Positions 40,672-49,766 of a DNA stretch of 51,578 nt are shown here, piece after piece. Position 1 is the first letter of the stretch. Every line of letters begins with the position of its first letter. The DNA is from Bacillus sp. FJAT-27245 (GTDB lineage Bacteria; Bacillota; Bacilli; Bacillales; Cytobacillaceae): positions 1,950,478 through 2,002,055 of the forward strand of contig NZ_LIGI01000001.1 in the NCBI RefSeq assembly GCF_001273955.1, read 5' to 3'. A program made the position numbers and the translations under genes. A model generated the notes under the pieces. That model was not told the origin of the DNA. It saw only the letters and a list, made by a program, of their open reading frames with translations, and did not search any database.

Positions 40672-41232
40672 ATGGTTTTTTTAAAAGAAGTAACAGGCGA
40701 TATTCGGTTCGCCCAGACAAAATTTAATTCGTACTCAACGTCGAGGAAGCTCGTTCTGGGCGCGCTTTTCGCCGGCATTGCGGCAGTCCTGCAATCAGCG
40801 GGCGGCTTTTTCCCCGGGGCCGGGTACGCGGTCAGCCCGTTCGCGACCGGACCGATTTTGCTTTGTTTTATCGTATCGCTCTGGACTGGGACTCTGTCGT
40901 ATTTCCTCACATGCCTGTTGCTCGTCATCCTGCAGCCAAGTGAACTATTCATTTTCCCGTTTACAACCGGCTTGCTCGGGATGGGACTGGGCATTGCTTT
41001 TTCGCTTGGCAAAAGGAGATTGGGCATCATTTTTTCCGGCGCGGTTAGTTTAGCAGCGGGAATCCTCATTCTTTTGTATGCGTTGCGCTTCCCGGTCCTC
41101 GGGCCAGTGGCATCAGGTTCGTTTTCATTCGCAGCAGGCGGAATCACGCTTTTTTCATTCCTTTACGCATGGCTGTGGGTTGAAGGTGCTTTGTTCTTTT
41201 TTAAAAAAATGAAGGACATCCTACCCTGGTAA
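40672..41232 (+). CDS. Multi-spanning membrane protein of unknown function
   Basis: 186 residues with about five hydrophobic helices (from residue 27 on), Gly/Phe-rich, with short loops, and a final cytoplasmic KKMKDILPW. The size and the Ala/Gly-rich first helix after a short soluble N-terminus recall S-components of ECF vitamin transporters, but no motif fixes that. Start ATG 40672 with GCGAGGTGGTCGT upstream. Divergent from tgl. Function not known. Confidence 0.65.
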   Translation: MVFLKEVTGDIRFAQTKFNSYSTSRKLVLGALFAGIAAVLQSAGGFFPGAGYAVSPFATGPILLCFIVSLWTGTLSYFLTCLLLVILQPSELFIFPFTTGLLGMGLGIAFSLGKRRLGIIFSGAVSLAAGILILLYALRFPVLGPVASGSFSFAAGGITLFSFLYAWLWVEGALFFFKKMKDILPW

Positions 41233-41337
41233 CATTCTGGAACGTTGGCGTATGAAATTCATTAGGATGGTTAACAAGGAATTCGGACTGGGCATCAACG
41301 ATAATTGGAATCCCGGTATGTTTTTCTCGGTGTTCGG

Positions 41338-41363
41338 GCCGGCCGCAAACGCAACCGGCCTTT
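41338..41363. terminator. Terminator between convergent genes
   Basis: GGCCGG/CCGGCC stem around CCGCAAACGCAA, then TTTCT; lies between the membrane protein gene and the end of the acetolactate synthase gene. Confidence 0.6.
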
Positions 41364-41420
41364 CTACCTTCATATTCAATTAGAAGTCGTCCATATTCCT
41401 GCTTCCTGTGGAAAAAAGGA

Positions 41421-43007
41421 TTACATGTTCAGTTCTATCAAGGTAATGCCTTCCGGTTTGGAAAGATATTGGTTTAATTCGGTTTCAAATTCCTTTACGG
41501 TAGTAACCTGTTTGCCTTTTATGCCAAAGCTTTCGGCCAATTTTCCGAAAACGGGGTTCTCGAATGTCACACCATAGCTTTCGCCGAACTTTTTTTCCAT
41601 TTGCTTGACTTCAAGCTTCAACATCGAATCGTTGATAACGAGGACGAGGAACGAAAGCCCGAGCCTCTTCGCCGTTTCTAGTTCGGCAAAGTTCATCAAT
41701 GCGCCGCCGTCACCTGTTATCGCGATGACAGGGGCATCCGGGCAGGCGAGTTTGGCCCCGATGCAACCCGGAATCGCGATTCCCATCGTGGCGAGCCCGT
41801 TCGAAATGACAAGCCGGTTAGGCATTTTAGGCTGATACGTCCTCGCGATGGAAACTTTATGATCGCCGACATCGGAGATTAAAATCGTCTCACTCGGAGC
41901 GAGCCTTTCGATCGATTGAAGGAGCTGCTCTATTTTCATTGGCCCGTTGCCGGAATCGGAGGGTTGCTGTATTTGATAATTTTTCGCAATAGTTGCCTTA
42001 AGATTACCTGAGGGAGCCCACGCTTTCTCCGGGATTTCCGATTGATTGAACAACCGGAGTGTCTCCTTGATGTTTCCGGTAAGTTCGGCGGCGACTGGGT
42101 AATATTCATTCGTTTCCGCAGGCAGGGAGTCGATGTGCAACACTGGGATTCTACCCTTGTTCCAGTGATCGGGCAGCTTTTCGGAAAAGTCGAGCCCGAT
42201 TACGATCAATAAATCCGCCTCCTCGATTCCCGGGAGTGCCTCATCCTTTTCGTTATAACCAAAGGTAAAGTAGTTTTGCGGGTGGTCGGGGTCCAAAATT
42301 CCTTTCGCCTTAAAACTGTGGGAAACAGGCATTTTTAGGTGGTCAATGAATTCTCTTAGTTCCTCTGTTGCATCCTGCCTGAACACGCCATTTCCAATAA
42401 GAACATACGGTTTGGCATGTTGGTGGATCAGCTTGGTCGCTTCTTTGATGGCTTCTCTGGTTGGCACGCCCGCGGGCAGGGGAGTGGTCTCTAAAGGCGA
42501 TTTTTCCGTGTCCTCGGATAAAATATTTTCGGGTACAACAATCGCCACCGCGCCCGGCTTTTCCATCATCGCCTGCTTGAATGATTTGCGGATAATGGTA
42601 GGCAAGGTATCCGGGTCGATAATTTGCGTGCAATCCTTTGTAATTGGTTCAAACAGTTTAACAAGGTCCACATACTGGTGCGACTCAGGATGCTGGCGTT
42701 TCATGGCAGCCTGGCCAATCAGCGCGACTAAAGGGGAATGGTCCAGGTGTGCGCTTGCTGTCCCTGTCACAAGATTCGTAGCGCCCGGCCCAAGGGTTGC
42801 CAGGCAAACGCCCGGTTTTCCGGAAAACCGCCCATACACATCGGCCATAAATGCAGCACCCTCTTCATGGCGAACATTAATGAATTGGATTTTTTCCGAT
42901 TTCGCCAGGGAATCGGCCAGCGCGAGCACCTCCGTCCCGACAATCCCAAATATATACTCGACACCTTCGTTTTCAAGACACGTCACTAATACATCAGCTG
43001 CTTTCAT
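41421..43007 (-). CDS. alsS: Acetolactate synthase (catabolic AlsS-like, ThDP-dependent)
   Basis: 528 residues from ATG 43007 (AAAGGAGGAGCC directly upstream). Three-domain ThDP enzyme: the catalytic Glu48 is in VRHEEGAAFMADVYGR, the middle domain lacks a clear FAD site, and the cofactor motif GDGG followed by NDSMLKLE closes the C-terminal domain. Layout and the absence of an adjacent small subunit gene point to the pH-controlled catabolic AlsS that feeds acetoin formation. No alsD or alsR is next door, so another ThDP oxidase or decarboxylase is possible. It condenses two pyruvates to acetolactate if the assignment is right. Confidence 0.75.
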   Translation of the reverse strand: MKAADVLVTCLENEGVEYIFGIVGTEVLALADSLAKSEKIQFINVRHEEGAAFMADVYGRFSGKPGVCLATLGPGATNLVTGTASAHLDHSPLVALIGQAAMKRQHPESHQYVDLVKLFEPITKDCTQIIDPDTLPTIIRKSFKQAMMEKPGAVAIVVPENILSEDTEKSPLETTPLPAGVPTREAIKEATKLIHQHAKPYVLIGNGVFRQDATEELREFIDHLKMPVSHSFKAKGILDPDHPQNYFTFGYNEKDEALPGIEEADLLIVIGLDFSEKLPDHWNKGRIPVLHIDSLPAETNEYYPVAAELTGNIKETLRLFNQSEIPEKAWAPSGNLKATIAKNYQIQQPSDSGNGPMKIEQLLQSIERLAPSETILISDVGDHKVSIARTYQPKMPNRLVISNGLATMGIAIPGCIGAKLACPDAPVIAITGDGGALMNFAELETAKRLGLSFLVLVINDSMLKLEVKQMEKKFGESYGVTFENPVFGKLAESFGIKGKQVTTVKEFETELNQYLSKPEGITLIELNM

Positions 43008-43162
43008 GGCTCCTCCTTTTAAAAGAACAATCTTAAATTTAGTTTGGTTGAATGCAAGGCTGTTATACAAAGGGAATCTTGAGGTTATGTTGTTGCCATG
43101 GAATCCACATATTTGTTCCTTTTAAGCCTCATAATTACTTATAGCCTTTGAAAAATAAAGAA

Positions 43163-43192
43163 AACCCGCCAGGTGATTTTGATCCCGGCGGG
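43163..43192 (-). terminator. Terminator of the PBP gene
   Basis: On the minus strand ACCCGCC, loop, GGCGGGTTTTCTTTATTTTT. Between the PBP gene and the acetolactate synthase gene. Confidence 0.85.
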
Positions 43193-43304
43193 TAACTTTT
43201 TTTATGAGGCAATGATGTATGTCCATTCGCCTTTTTTTAGTCATATGCGAATTGTGTACTGCCTTGCTAAAACTTCATATGCATGCTGTGGCTGGCTTTG
43301 AATA

Positions 43305-45416
43305 CTACCTGTTCTTCAGCTCCTGGATTTTATCAGCGAGCCTGCCAAGTCCGTCCATCATCGCTTCAACGCCCGTATCAAGCGCCTTTTTCCATTTCGG
43401 GGCTTCCTGTTTGATCGTTTCAGCAGCTTGGCTAACTTCTTCCTTCAATTTCTCGGTCTGGGCGAGAATTTCTTTTTTCGAAAAAAACGATTCCGGTTCC
43501 TCGCCGGCGACAGCGATGCCAAACGATTCTTCCTGCAAGAATGGCTTTGCCTCCTGCATGATTGCCCTGAAAATCGGGGCGGTTCCCTGTGAAGCGTTCG
43601 TCGTCAAATAATGCTCGCGGTCGGTCCGGTCGTAGCCAAGCCAAATCGCTCCGGCAACTTCCGGCGTGTAGCCGGCAAACCATTGATCCTTCGTCCCATT
43701 AATACCTTCGATTGGCACCTGGGTTGAACCTGTTTTCCCGGCAATATCGAGCCCCGGGACCTTTGCCGCTCTCCCTGTGCCATTTTCCACGACGCCAAGC
43801 AGCATGGAAGTGATTTCGCGGGCGACCCTTCTAGATGTCACTTTCACGGTCTTGTCCTTGTGGCTCGCGATTTCATTGCCGGTCGGGCCGACAATCCGGA
43901 CGATGAAATGCGGGTCATGCCGCTTGCCCTCGTTTGCGAATGCCGAATAGGCGGATGCGAGCTGGAGAGGGGAGATGCCGTTGTGCATCCCGCCAAGCGC
44001 CAAGGCAAGGTTGCGGTCTTCCTTCTGGATTGGGATGCCGAACCGTTCCGCTGCCTCCGCGCCTTTGCTGACGCCGATTTCATTCAGAAGCCAAACGGTC
44101 GGCACATTGATTGATTGCTCGGCTGCCTTGTACATTGGAACTTTTCCGGAAAACCTTCTTGACGCGTTTTGCGGTGTGTAACCATTGAATGACATTGGTT
44201 CATCTACGAGCTCGGAGTCCGGTGAAAATCCTTCTTCGAGCGCCGGGGTGTACACGGCGAGCGGCTTCATCGTTGAACCTGGCTGGGCCCTAAGCTGTGT
44301 CGCGCGGTTGAAGCCGCGGAATACATGCTCACCGCGCCCTCCGACAACGGCCATAACCCCGCCTGTTTTCGGCGAAATCAGCACCGCGCCGCTTTGGACG
44401 ATTTCCCCACCACGTCCGCGCGGGAAGAGCCAATCGCGCTGGTATACTTTTTCAAGTGAAGTTTGCAAATTGGAATCAAGTTCCGTATAAATCCGATAGC
44501 CTCTTGTTAAAATTTCATCCTGTGTCAGCCCGTATTTTTTGCTCGCTTCATTGATGACCGCGTCCACATAGTACGGGTATTTCCTTTTAACCTTTGTGCC
44601 CTGGCCATCGCTGAGGGCGATATTTTCTTTTACGGCGCGCTTGTATTCCGCATCGGAAATTTTGTTCAGTTCGTGCATCTTTGCGAGTACGACATTCCTT
44701 CGTTTCAGCGCCCGGTCATAGTGATTGAACGGATCGTAGGCGGAAGGGGCCTGGAGCAATCCAGCCAGGAGGGCGGCTTCGCTAATCGTCACATCTTTTA
44801 TGTTTTTATTGAAATAACGCTGTGAAGCGGAACCGATTCCCCATGCGCCGCTGCCAAAATAAACCTGGTTTAGGTACATTTCAAGTATTTCATCTTTTTT
44901 ATACGTGTGCTCAAGTTTTGCTGCGAGGAACAATTCCTCGGCTTTCCTGCGGTACGTTTGTTCAGGAGAGAGCAGTGCATTTTTCGCAAGCTGCTGGGTA
45001 ATCGTGCTTCCGCCGCCCGTAATCCGTCCGGCAAACAGGTTGCCGAAGAACGCCCTGGCAATCCCTCTGACGTCAAAACCATGATGTTCGTAAAAACGCT
45101 CATCCTCAATCGAGATGACCGCATTTTTTACACGGTCGGGCAATTCGTCAATCTTTGTCCCACCTATACGGTTGGCCGTTACTTCCGCCGCCTTAACCCC
45201 ATCTCTATCATAAATAACCGTCGACTGGCTGAGCCCCTCCTTCAGGGACTCCACATTGGCTCGGCTCGCAAGCCATGCGAAAAACAGAATCGTTACCAGA
45301 AGTGTAATTAATGCAACCAATAAAATAATCTGAGTCAAATGCCGCTTTTTCCAAAAACGGCGCACTTTTTCCCAATAGGGACGCAATTTATCCCAAATAG
45401 GATGCAATTTTTCCAT
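43305..45416 (-). CDS. Class A penicillin-binding protein (PbpG/PBP1A-like)
   Basis: 703 residues. Cytoplasmic tail 1-27, transmembrane helix 28-50. Transglycosylase domain with EDERFYEHHGFD (catalytic Glu) and GGSTITQQLAKN. Transpeptidase domain with GSTMK (Ser nucleophile), SIN and GKTGST. The C-terminal tail (about 640-703) is a charged coiled coil. It polymerises and crosslinks peptidoglycan. The length suits B. subtilis PbpG (PBP2d). Odd: residues 4-24 are three tandem 7-residue repeats (LHPIWDK, LRPYWEK, VRRFWKK) coded by 21-bp DNA repeats like those in the nearby intergenic array. ATG 45416; monocistronic. Confidence 0.92.
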   Translation of the reverse strand: MEKLHPIWDKLRPYWEKVRRFWKKRHLTQIILLVALITLLVTILFFAWLASRANVESLKEGLSQSTVIYDRDGVKAAEVTANRIGGTKIDELPDRVKNAVISIEDERFYEHHGFDVRGIARAFFGNLFAGRITGGGSTITQQLAKNALLSPEQTYRRKAEELFLAAKLEHTYKKDEILEMYLNQVYFGSGAWGIGSASQRYFNKNIKDVTISEAALLAGLLQAPSAYDPFNHYDRALKRRNVVLAKMHELNKISDAEYKRAVKENIALSDGQGTKVKRKYPYYVDAVINEASKKYGLTQDEILTRGYRIYTELDSNLQTSLEKVYQRDWLFPRGRGGEIVQSGAVLISPKTGGVMAVVGGRGEHVFRGFNRATQLRAQPGSTMKPLAVYTPALEEGFSPDSELVDEPMSFNGYTPQNASRRFSGKVPMYKAAEQSINVPTVWLLNEIGVSKGAEAAERFGIPIQKEDRNLALALGGMHNGISPLQLASAYSAFANEGKRHDPHFIVRIVGPTGNEIASHKDKTVKVTSRRVAREITSMLLGVVENGTGRAAKVPGLDIAGKTGSTQVPIEGINGTKDQWFAGYTPEVAGAIWLGYDRTDREHYLTTNASQGTAPIFRAIMQEAKPFLQEESFGIAVAGEEPESFFSKKEILAQTEKLKEEVSQAAETIKQEAPKWKKALDTGVEAMMDGLGRLADKIQELKNR

Positions 45417-45730
45417 AAGAAACCAACCTTCAATCGATTTAGCTTATAGCAGAAGGATACCAAAAGAGACGGCAATGTCAAAATAGATACATACCAATAA
45501 AGGGGGATTTAGGCAAAGTTCAGGAAGATAGTGGAAGGGGGCAGGATGTTAAATCGCTGGCAGGAAGGTTTCGGCCGAAATAAGAGCGAGCCGGCATTTG
45601 TTCAATTTAATGGGTTTGTCTTGGCTGTTCTAGGTTTAGGTTTCCACCCTTTTTAGGGGTTTTGATGGCATTTAATAAATATGATGGGTTGGTTTCTGGG
45701 TTTGGAAAATGAATGAGACGCCAATTTCGT

Positions 45731-46040
45731 TTTTATCGGGAATTTTCCTCGTTTATCCGGGAATTTACGTGCTTATCGGGACTTTTTCAACTTTATCGGG
45801 GAATTTATAATTATATCCGGAACTTTTTAATAGATATCTGGAATTGCACATTTCAGAGGCAATACCTTGCGAAAAAACGGTCCGATTGACGCCGGAAGGG
45901 AAGGCAGATTTGGGGCCAACCTATTATATCCCCCACTTTTAAGCAGATATCGAAAGTTTCAGGCGGGATATCGAAAGAATTTTCAAGTTATCGAAAATTA
46001 CAAGCCACTTATCGAAAACTGTCAAATTTTAGACACAATT
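45731..46040. repeat. Two 20-21-bp TATC arrays upstream of the PBP gene
   Basis: Block one: TATC cores at 45734, 45754, 45774, 45794, 45814 and 45835, in units like TTTATCGGGGAATTTATAAT. Block two: cores at 45927, 45948, 45969, 45989 and 46010, in units like GATATCGAAAGTTTCAGGC. The end (TTATCGAAAACTGTCAAATT) matches the end of the array near 31285. The region 45417-46376 has no supported gene except these repeats and the ones at 46160-46350. Confidence 0.85.
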
Positions 46041-46159
46041 ACGATGGGAAAACAGCACCGCCGTGTGAGAAAAGGGGACCTGAAAAAGAAACATCTACCG
46101 CAAATAAAAATGCCGTTCAAATGAACGCTACCCCTTATTAAAAAGAAGGATTCACCTTC

Positions 46160-46350
46160 AAAATTCGGCCCCCCAAGCAATAAGATGCCACGCAAAAAAA
46201 CTAGTCACCCCCATGTAGTAGGTTGCCGCGCAAAAAAACGCAGTCTCCCTCAAAGTAATAGGATTGCTCGTAAACAAAAACACGGCTCCATCATGTTAAA
46301 GGATGCCCTGCACATAAAAAAAACAGCACCCCTCCATTAATTAGGGGTGC
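46160..46350. repeat. Degenerate ~40-bp tandem repeats
   Basis: Five related units: cores GATGCCACGCAAAAAAAC (46184), GTTGCCGCGCAAAAAAAC (46222), GATTGCTCGTAAACAAAAAC (46262), GATGCCCTGCACATAAAAAA (46302) and GGGTGCCGCATG (46344), spaced 38-42 bp, with C-rich stretches between. The last unit contains a terminator hairpin. Confidence 0.65.
46315..46350 (-). terminator. Terminator of the 50-residue gene
   Basis: On the minus strand GCACCCCT, 9-nt loop, AGGGGTGC, then a T8 run at the 46323-46315 side. It follows the small gene at 46377 by about 27 bases. Confidence 0.8.
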
Positions 46351-46376
46351 CGCATGTACGTTTCTCCTGCCAGCCA

Positions 46377-46529
46377 TCACCAGCGGTGCGCTTTTGCGTT
46401 GCTCCTCAGGATGATGTCTGTTTGTGACATTTTCGTTTGGCCGTTAAGCTGCGACTTTGTGTGCTTTCGGCTTTGAAACGCCTGGTGAAAAAGACCTGAA
46501 CGCGGATCGAGATAATCCTTGTAGCTCAT
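46377..46529 (-). CDS. Small protein, 50 residues, unknown function
   Basis: Begins MSYKDYLDPRSGLFHQAFQS and ends SNAKAHRW. Basic, soluble, with no signal peptide. AGAGGTGATAAA precedes ATG 46529 and a hairpin with T8 follows, so both ends are well marked. Family not recognised. Confidence 0.65.
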   Translation of the reverse strand: MSYKDYLDPRSGLFHQAFQSRKHTKSQLNGQTKMSQTDIILRSNAKAHRW

Positions 46530-46709
46530 TTTATCACCTCTATGCAGGATTTTGGTGAAACGCTGGCATCACAGGGGTGCCAGTATTATCTTTTCTTGGA
46601 ACCGCGCAAATTAAACAGGTTCGGCTTTTTAACAAACAACTACATTGGCCACGGCAGCCAACCGTCAAAAAGAGTCAGAACCCTATCTACAAGGAGGTTC
46701 CCGGTTAAT

Positions 46710-47654
46710 CTAGCGGAGAATATCCTCAATACCAGCAAGCACATCGGCCGAGAGCTTGACGCCGCTAGCTTTGACGTTTTCCTCGACCTGTTCCGGGCGG
46801 CTCGCGCCAATCAACGCGCTCGAAACGCCTTCCTGGCGCAGGATCCACGCAAGGGCAAGTTGGGAAAGGCTCAAATCCAGTTCGGCCGCGACTCCTTTCA
46901 GCTGTTCAACTTTCTCGAGGTTTTCATCCGTTAGCAGCCCGAACAGGTTAGAATACCCCTCAACGGAGGCGCGGCTGCCGGCTGGGATGCCTTCGCCTTT
47001 TTTGTACTTTCCGGTCAGGACGCCCTGCGCGAGAGGGGAGAACACAACCTGGCCGATGCCGTGCTTCATGCTGACCGGCAGCACTTCATCCTCGATATAA
47101 CGCAGCAGCATGCTGTACTTCGGCTGATTCACGACAATCCGGTCGAGCAGTTTCTTATCGGCAAGGTGGACCGCTTCGGAAATTTGCTCGGCAGTCCATT
47201 CACTGACGCCGATGTACAGCACTTTCCCCTGGCGGACGAGATCATCCAACGCCCGAAGCGTTTCCTCTAAGGGAGTTTCCGGGTCATACCGGTGGCAATA
47301 GTAAAGGTCGACATAATCCGTTCCGAGTCGCTTCAGGCTGGCATTAGCCTGCTCGATGATATGCTTGCGAGACAAGCCTTTGTCATTCGGGCCTTCACCC
47401 ATTTTGCCAAACACTTTCGTGGCAAGCACATAAGACTCCCGTGGATACTTGCTAAGAGCTTTGCCGACCACTTTTTCAGCCTCGCCGCGGATATAAACGT
47501 TGGCCGTATCGAAAAAATTGATGCCAAGTTCATATGCCTTGTCAATCGACGCCTCCGCATTTTGCTCCTCAACGTATCCTCCATATGTAAGCCAGCTTCC
47601 AAGGCTGATTTCACTCACTTTCAGCCCCGTTTTCCCCAACCTGCGATAATTCAT
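46710..47654 (-). CDS. Aldo/keto reductase, KCNAB/YhdN-like group
   Basis: 314 residues from ATG 47654 (AAGGAG eight bases upstream); the earlier GTG at 47663 overlaps that site. AKR tetrad: Asp49, Tyr54, Lys80, His121 (HRYDPETPLEETL). NADPH-binding ALIGASRPEQVEENV near the C-terminus is the mark of the potassium-channel-beta-like group. Substrates are probably aldehydes or ketones formed under stress. Single gene on the minus strand; possible operators lie in its upstream region. Confidence 0.9.
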   Translation of the reverse strand: MNYRRLGKTGLKVSEISLGSWLTYGGYVEEQNAEASIDKAYELGINFFDTANVYIRGEAEKVVGKALSKYPRESYVLATKVFGKMGEGPNDKGLSRKHIIEQANASLKRLGTDYVDLYYCHRYDPETPLEETLRALDDLVRQGKVLYIGVSEWTAEQISEAVHLADKKLLDRIVVNQPKYSMLLRYIEDEVLPVSMKHGIGQVVFSPLAQGVLTGKYKKGEGIPAGSRASVEGYSNLFGLLTDENLEKVEQLKGVAAELDLSLSQLALAWILRQEGVSSALIGASRPEQVEENVKASGVKLSADVLAGIEDILR

Positions 47655-47676
47655 TCCGATCACTCCTTATTATTTC

Positions 47677-47770
47677 GGATTACGTAATAAACGTACTATA
47701 TTGGGTTTTTTATGTAAAGGAGGAAATTTATAAAAGAAAGAGGTTTTGTTTACATAACACCATTATGGTG
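47677..47770 (-). promoter_or_regulatory. Palindromes upstream of the second AKR gene
   Basis: TACGTAATAAACGTA (inverted TACGT/ACGTA, about 47681-47695) lies near the start of transcription expected for the minus-strand AKR, and CACCATTATGGTG (47758-47770) is a perfect palindrome about 105 bp upstream of its start codon. Either could be a regulator site. No regulator gene is adjacent. Confidence 0.3.
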
Positions 47771-47804
47771 AATTGATGGACGAACAATAAAACGCCCCCT
47801 CGCC

Positions 47805-47880
47805 AAAATTCGGGTGGTGACAGGCCCCGTTCGCATTTCGACATTTTTCTACTGGTGCCTGACTCTGTTCGTATTTTTCA
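47805..47880. repeat. GTGGTGACAGGC-type intergenic repeat, two copies
   Basis: AAAATTCGGGTGGTGACAGG with CCCCGTTCGCATTT at 47805-47838, then a diverged copy GGTGCCTGACTCTGTTCGTATTTTTC at 47853-47878. The first is nearly the same as 31356-31390. The core resembles the GAGGTGCCTGACG half-unit end of the REP array. Confidence 0.7.
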
Positions 47881-47977
47881 AACGGATTTTTGCTTGTCCG
47901 TATGAACCTGCAGGTGATAGACTGAAGGCGGAGAGGATAGAACAACCAAGGCATGATAGACAAAAGGGGGATTCGGC

Positions 47978-49021
47978 GTGGCTGAACCGTTGACTACGAT
48001 TGAGTGGAAAAATGATGGGCTTGTATTGATTGACCAAACACTATTACCAAATGAAATAGTATATGAAACATTTACGACCGCGGAAGGCGTCTGGGACGCA
48101 ATCCAGGTCATGAAAGTCCGCGGAGCACCGGCGATTGGCGTTGCGGCCGCATACGGGCTGTACCTTGGCGTCAAGGACACACCCGAAGACTCCTACGAAT
48201 CTTTTTCCAAAAAAGTAAAAGAAGTATCCGATTATCTCGCAACATCCCGCCCGACCGCGGTTAACCTGTTCTGGGCGCTTGAGCGGATGGAAAACACCGC
48301 CGCATCACTTAAGGAGAAACCTATAAATGAAATCAAGGCGAAACTCCTTGAAGAAGCGATTGCCATCCATAAGGAAGACGAAGAAATCAACCGCAAAATC
48401 GGCGAAAATGCACTAACCCTCATGAACGACGGAATGGGCCTGCTTACGCACTGCAACGCCGGAGCACTCGCCACAACAAAGTACGGAACCGCAACCGCGC
48501 CGATGTACCTGGCGAAGGAAAAAGGCTGGGACATCAAGGTCTATTCCGATGAAACGAGGCCGCGCCTCCAAGGTTCCACCTTGACCGCACTTGAACTGCA
48601 GCGCGCCGGGATTGATGTAACCGTCATCACCGACAGCATGGCAGCGGTCGTCATGTCGCAAGGCAAAATCGACGCCGTCATCGTCGGAACCGACCGCGTT
48701 GCAGCCAACGGCGATGTCGCGAACAAAGTCGGCACCCTTGGCGTATCCATCCTCGCCAAGCATTACGGCATCCCGTTCTATGTCGCGGCACCAACACCGA
48801 CAATCGACATGCGCACCGAAACCGGCAAGGACATCCCGATCGAGGAGCGCCACGCCCACGAAGTCATCAACCGCTTCGGGCAATTCTCCGCGCCTCAGGA
48901 CATCCAGGTCTACAACCCGGCCTTCGACGTCACGCCGAACGAAAACGTAACGGCCATCATCACCGAAAAAGGCATCGTCCGCGCGCCATATAAGGAAAAC
49001 CTGAAGAAATTATTTTATTGA
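47978..49021 (+). CDS. Methylthioribose-1-phosphate isomerase family (MtnA or DrdI)
   Basis: 347 residues from GTG 47978 with AAGGGGGATTC upstream. Signatures: [27 protein letters not shown] (catalytic Cys) and [19 protein letters not shown] (catalytic Asp). MtnA converts 5-methylthioribose 1-phosphate to the ribulose form in methionine salvage; the close paralogue DrdI does the same with 5-deoxyribose 1-phosphate. A class II aldolase gene follows after 103 bp, which fits the DHAP-shunt arrangement better than classic mtn genes. No S-box leader or sugar kinase gene is seen nearby. Confidence 0.92.
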   Translation: MAEPLTTIEWKNDGLVLIDQTLLPNEIVYETFTTAEGVWDAIQVMKVRGAPAIGVAAAYGLYLGVKDTPEDSYESFSKKVKEVSDYLATSRPTAVNLFWALERMENTAASLKEKPINEIKAKLLEEAIAIHKEDEEINRKIGENALTLMNDGMGLLTHCNAGALATTKYGTATAPMYLAKEKGWDIKVYSDETRPRLQGSTLTALELQRAGIDVTVITDSMAAVVMSQGKIDAVIVGTDRVAANGDVANKVGTLGVSILAKHYGIPFYVAAPTPTIDMRTETGKDIPIEERHAHEVINRFGQFSAPQDIQVYNPAFDVTPNENVTAIITEKGIVRAPYKENLKKLFY

Positions 49022-49124
49022 TTTTTTGGGAAAATTGGCCAACACCAACTGGGACCAGCTTCAATCCAGTTCAGGCGATGCAAAACGGTCATCTTAAACT
49101 ACTAAAAAAGGCGGTAGATTCCGC

Positions 49125-49766
49125 ATGCTGTTGCAACACGAACGAGAGAAAATCGTTGAATATGGAAAAAAATTGATCACGAGCGGCCTGACAAAAGGGA
49201 CAGGCGGCAACATTTCGATTTTTAACAGGGAAAAAGGCCTTGCCGCCATCAGCCCGAGCGGCCTGGATTACTTTTCGACGGAACCGGAGGATATCGTCGT
49301 TGTCGACCTTGATGGCAACGTGGTCGATGGCGTCCGCAAGCCGTCGAGCGAGCTGGAGATGCATTTGATTTTTTACCGGAAAAGGGACGACATCGACGCA
49401 CTCGTCCACACCCATTCGCCTTTTGCGAAAACAATCGCTTCGCTAAGGTGGGAACTGCCGGCTGTTTCCTATCTCGTTGCCTATGCAGGGCCGAATGTTC
49501 GTTGCTCGGAATATGCAACATTTGGGACGAAGGAGCTCGCCGAAGCGGCATTCAAAGGAATGGAAGACCGGCGCGCAGTCCTGCTCGCAAATCATGGGGT
49601 GATCGCAGGAGCGCATAATATCGCGACAGCTTTCACAATTGCCGAAGAAATCGAGTTTTGCTCGCAAATTTATTATCAGACGAAATCAATCGGTGAGCCG
49701 GTTCTGTTGCCTGAAGAGGAAATGGCGACGCTCGCTGAAAAATTCAAAACGTATGGCCAAAAATAA
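49125..49766 (+). CDS. Class II aldolase/adducin family (FucA/DrdA-like)
   Basis: 213 residues, standard length for L-fuculose-phosphate aldolase-like enzymes. GTGGNIS near residue 26, SSELEMH, zinc motif HTHSPFA and LLANHG are present, giving the catalytic Glu and three His ligands. Together with the upstream isomerase it could split 5-methylthioribulose or 5-deoxyribulose 1-phosphate into DHAP and a small aldehyde. ATG 49125 with GGCGG about ten bases upstream. Co-transcription with the isomerase is likely, with a hairpin overlapping the stop. Confidence 0.9.
   Translation: MLLQHEREKIVEYGKKLITSGLTKGTGGNISIFNREKGLAAISPSGLDYFSTEPEDIVVVDLDGNVVDGVRKPSSELEMHLIFYRKRDDIDALVHTHSPFAKTIASLRWELPAVSYLVAYAGPNVRCSEYATFGTKELAEAAFKGMEDRRAVLLANHGVIAGAHNIATAFTIAEEIEFCSQIYYQTKSIGEPVLLPEEEMATLAEKFKTYGQK

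Noticed and set aside
45867-46124. 85-codon frame in the repeat region upstream of the PBP gene
   Set aside because: Made of TATC repeats with no ribosome binding site.
47700-47977. S-box (SAM) riboswitch before the mtnA/drdI gene
   Set aside because: No conserved S-box core or terminator pair could be found; the gap holds intergenic repeats instead.
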